Assembly (NCBI RefSeq): GCF_014489475.1
Contig: NZ_CP060820.1
Location: 2,992,001-3,056,000 of the forward strand
Direction of reading: 5' to 3'
Length of the DNA stretch: 64,000 bases
Source of the DNA: Lysobacter terrestris
Lineage (GTDB): Bacteria > Pseudomonadota > Gammaproteobacteria > Xanthomonadales > Xanthomonadaceae
The notes below the pieces were generated by a model that was not told the origin of the DNA, did not search any database, and saw nothing but the letters and a program-made list of their open reading frames with translations. Below are positions 62,025-64,000 of this stretch, in pieces (the stretch's first letter is position 1; each line of letters opens with the position of its first letter). Made by a program: the position numbers and the translations under genes.

Positions 62025-62405
62025 CTAGCTGTCCCACTCCAGCGGGCCGATGCGGTCCAGCACGTCCATCTGCCACGCGTCGCCGCGGGTGATCTGCTCG
62101 CGGATGGCGTAGCCGGAAGGGCCGCTGAAGGTGTTGAGTCGTCGCGAGATCAACTTGCCGGGCTGGCCCAGTTCATCGGGCGTGCGTTCTTCGCTGAAGA
62201 TGCCGATGGCATCCATCCCGCGGACGTCATCGCGCCTGGGGGTGAGTCGCACGCTGTATCGGACGGTGCAATGTGGCATGGCGAGAAATACTGCGCCCAA
62301 GCCGCACGCAATTGAGGGCTGAACAGGCGCATCACCCAACCGGGTGAACGTGTCCGTGGCGTGGAAAACCGTCAGGAAACCGCGTTCAAGCTTCCACGCT
62401 GACAT
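62025..62405 (-). CDS. Hypothetical protein downstream of 62386-62823 gene
   Basis: A 126-aa protein of no family I recognise: LERGFLTVFHATDTFTRLG, CTVRYSVRLTPRRDDVRGMD, ISRRLNTFSGPSGYAIREQI. It overlaps the 3' end of the upstream gene on the same strand by 20 bases, so coupling is likely. The start at 62405 (MSAWKLER) was preferred over 62411. It may be a partner or immunity-like protein, an unsupported possibility. Confidence 0.55.
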   Translation of the reverse strand: MSAWKLERGFLTVFHATDTFTRLGDAPVQPSIACGLGAVFLAMPHCTVRYSVRLTPRRDDVRGMDAIGIFSEERTPDELGQPGKLISRRLNTFSGPSGYAIREQITRGDAWQMDVLDRIGPLEWDS

Positions 62406-62823
62406 CCGCATACCCGGCTTCGCGCAACGTCGCGACGACCCTGTCTACGATCGCGTCGTCGCGGGAGATCCTGTTCCTTCCGAGCAGCTTTTCGGCAAAG
62501 GAGCGCTGGCGCTCCAGCATCACGTGCCACTCGCCCTGGTTGGGACGCTGCGGGTCTTCGTCGGAGTTGCCGGCCACGCACATCAGGTAGGTGATGCCCT
62601 GGTACTCGGCCTGGTTCGCCCAGCCGAAATCCTCCATGCAGATCACGTCGGCCTGCACGCCGGCCGCGGGCAGGGCCGCGACCAGCCAGCGCGAGAAGTC
62701 TTCGCCGAAGCAGCAATCGTTGATGAAATCGGGACCGACGATCGACAGGTTGAAGCGATCCGTCCTGCAGGTGATGTCGATGATCACGAAGCGTCCCCAG
62801 TGCTCTGCCCAGCGTCGGAGCAT
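62386..62823 (-). CDS. Hypothetical protein of a FGW-type immunity-like family
   Basis: A 145-aa protein: FVIIDITCRTDRFNLSIVGP, DVICMEDFGWANQAEYQGITYLMCVAGN, GEWHVMLERQRSFAEKLLGRNRISRDDAIVDRVVATLREAG. The EDFGW, CV-GN and EWHV-ERQRS spacing resembles a family of small proteins found in proteobacterial accessory regions, perhaps immunity proteins, but no toxin gene lies nearby. The ribosome-binding site is weak. Confidence 0.6.
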   Translation of the reverse strand: MLRRWAEHWGRFVIIDITCRTDRFNLSIVGPDFINDCCFGEDFSRWLVAALPAAGVQADVICMEDFGWANQAEYQGITYLMCVAGNSDEDPQRPNQGEWHVMLERQRSFAEKLLGRNRISRDDAIVDRVVATLREAGYADVSVEA

Positions 62824-62997
62824 AGGAAGGCGGCCATCGCGTCAGCAAGTCGTCGCGGCTCCCGGAGCAAGGCAGCACTAGGCGTACGACCGCGCCTTGC
62901 CGCGGGCTGCGTCGCGTTCCGCCAATCCCTGACCTGTGGCACGCAATACCGGCAGGCTTCCGCCATACTTGCCCGTAGGTTCCCGCACGTGCCGCCA

Positions 62998-64000
62998 ATG
63001 GATATCGCCGCCGCCACTCCCGTCGAAGACCTTGCCCCCACGCTGCAGCGACTGCGCCAGGCGTGGCAGCAGCGGCGCCCCGATTACACGCAGCGGCGCG
63101 ACGACCTGCAGCGCCTGCGTGCGGCGTTCCATGCGCGCCTGGACGACATGGCCGCGGCGGTGAGCGCCGACTTCGGCCATCGCTCGACCCATGAGAGCCT
63201 GCTCGCCGACGGCATGACCGTGCTGGCCGAGCTCGACCACATGCTCGCCAACCTGCGCCGCTGGATGAAGCCGCAACGTCGCGGCGTGGGCTGGCGCCTG
63301 TGGCCGGCGAGCGCGCAGGTGCGGCATGTGCCGCTGGGCGTCGTCGGCGTGATCGGCCCGTGGAACTACCCGGTCAACATCTCGCTGGTGCCGCTGGCGA
63401 CCGCCATCGCCGCCGGCAACCACGTCTACCTCAAGCCGTCGGAGTACAACCCGCGCACCAACCAGTTCCTGCGCGAGCTGCTCACCGAGGTTTTTCCGGA
63501 AGACCGCGTCGCCATGGCCGTGGGCGGTGCCGACGTCGCGGCGGCGTTCGCGTCGCTGCCGTTCGACCACATCATGTTCACCGGTTCGACTGCGGTGGGT
63601 CGCAAGATCATGGCGGCCGCGGCGCCGAACCTGACGCCGGTGACGCTCGAACTCGGCGGCAAGTCGCCGGCAGTGGTCGGCGCCGACGCGCCGATGGCAA
63701 CCACGGCGACACGCATCGCCACCGGCAAGCTGTTCAACGGCGGGCAGACCTGCATCGCGCCGGATTACGTGCTGGTGCCGGAGTCGCGCCGCGACGAATT
63801 CGTGCAGGCATTGCGCAACGAAGTGACATCGCGCTACCCGGACATCGAACACAGCCCCGACTACACGACGATCATCAACGAAGGCAATTACCGCCGTCTG
63901 CGCGGCTACCTGGACGATGCGCGCGCCCGCGGCGTGGACGTCGTGCCGCTGGTGCAGCTGAAGGATCCGCAGCAGGCCGAATCGCGGCGCTTGCTGCCGC
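62998..64000 (+). CDS. Coniferyl-aldehyde-type dehydrogenase (3' end outside window)
   Basis: This gene runs off the window: at least 334 codons from ATG at 62998 (MDIAAATPVEDLAPTLQRLR). ALDH landmarks are VVGVIGPWNYPVNISLVPL near 118, KPSEYNP near 144, FTGSTAVGRKIM near 194, ELGGKSPAVVGADA near 218 (catalytic Glu) and FNGGQTCIAPDYVLVP near 245 (catalytic Cys in QTC). The APDYVLV ending of this motif and the short N-terminus fit coniferyl aldehyde dehydrogenase, which oxidises aromatic aldehydes with NAD(P). Confidence 0.93.
   Translation, partial: MDIAAATPVEDLAPTLQRLRQAWQQRRPDYTQRRDDLQRLRAAFHARLDDMAAAVSADFGHRSTHESLLADGMTVLAELDHMLANLRRWMKPQRRGVGWRLWPASAQVRHVPLGVVGVIGPWNYPVNISLVPLATAIAAGNHVYLKPSEYNPRTNQFLRELLTEVFPEDRVAMAVGGADVAAAFASLPFDHIMFTGSTAVGRKIMAAAAPNLTPVTLELGGKSPAVVGADAPMATTATRIATGKLFNGGQTCIAPDYVLVPESRRDEFVQALRNEVTSRYPDIEHSPDYTTIINEGNYRRLRGYLDDARARGVDVVPLVQLKDPQQAESRRLLP

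Noticed and set aside
61905-62823. Integrated element at tRNA-Ser
   Set aside because: No duplicate of the tRNA 3' end was seen downstream and no integrase is present in the window.

Overview
The window is a GC-rich, densely coded gammaproteobacterial chromosome segment that looks like Xanthomonadaceae, most likely Lysobacter or a relative. The reasons are the serC-pheA-hisC-aroA block, the M13 peptidase, two DEAD-box helicases, two diguanylate cyclases, -10 boxes of the form TAnnnT (often TAGAAT) close to start codons, and high third-position GC. The assignment is an inference; no rRNA is present and the only tRNA is a tRNA-Ser(UGA).

Layout. 1-5 kb: end of an M13 metallopeptidase, a glutathione transferase, an exported Bcp-like peroxiredoxin, a GNAT acetyltransferase and a membrane TPR-PAS-GGDEF protein. 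5-15 kb: housekeeping and small stress-type enzymes, including a PLP decarboxylase, a YciI protein, a thioesterase, a transglutaminase-TPR protein, an RMD1-like protein, a DksA-type zinc finger, a spermidine-synthase-like protein, PEBP, HD, HI0933 and VOC proteins. 15-18.5 kb: SpoIIAA-like and YjdM proteins, RhlE and a GAF-GGDEF protein. 18.5-21.4 kb: DUF1428, then an operon of YciI, VOC and a long ECF sigma factor of the ECF42 type. 21.5-23.1 kb: TrhO and a methyltransferase.

23.1-31.4 kb is an accessory block with less extreme base composition: three exported alpha/beta hydrolases, a DUF6130 protein, AraC and LysR regulators, two short-chain dehydrogenases and an NTF2-like protein. Two of the hydrolase genes share an unannotated, roughly 135-nt structured leader. 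31.4-41.8 kb: a second HI0933-type flavoprotein, a DDAH-like enzyme, a 50-residue membrane protein, a glutamine amidotransferase, an unrecognised coupled gene pair (746 and 173 aa), a CsdA-like helicase and an amidohydrolase. 41.9-51.2 kb: SelO, an NHL-propeller/M23 fusion, Uup, ThpR and small proteins. 51.2-64 kb: MsrPQ, serC-pheA-hisC-aroA, TonB, SerS, AzoR with a divergent LysR regulator, tRNA-Ser, two unknown proteins, and the start of a coniferyl-aldehyde-type dehydrogenase.

The clearest regulatory circuit is the ECF42-type regulon. The motif TGTCGA-N17-CGTC occurs upstream of three units: yciI-1 at 6.6 kb, the VOC gene at 14.6 kb on the minus strand, and the yciI-2/VOC/sigma operon at 19.1 kb. 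This predicts one autoregulated sigma factor controlling a dispersed set of YciI and VOC proteins. Other linked functions are MsrPQ (repair of oxidised periplasmic methionines) and the serine/aromatic/histidine amino acid operon, whose four genes overlap end to end.
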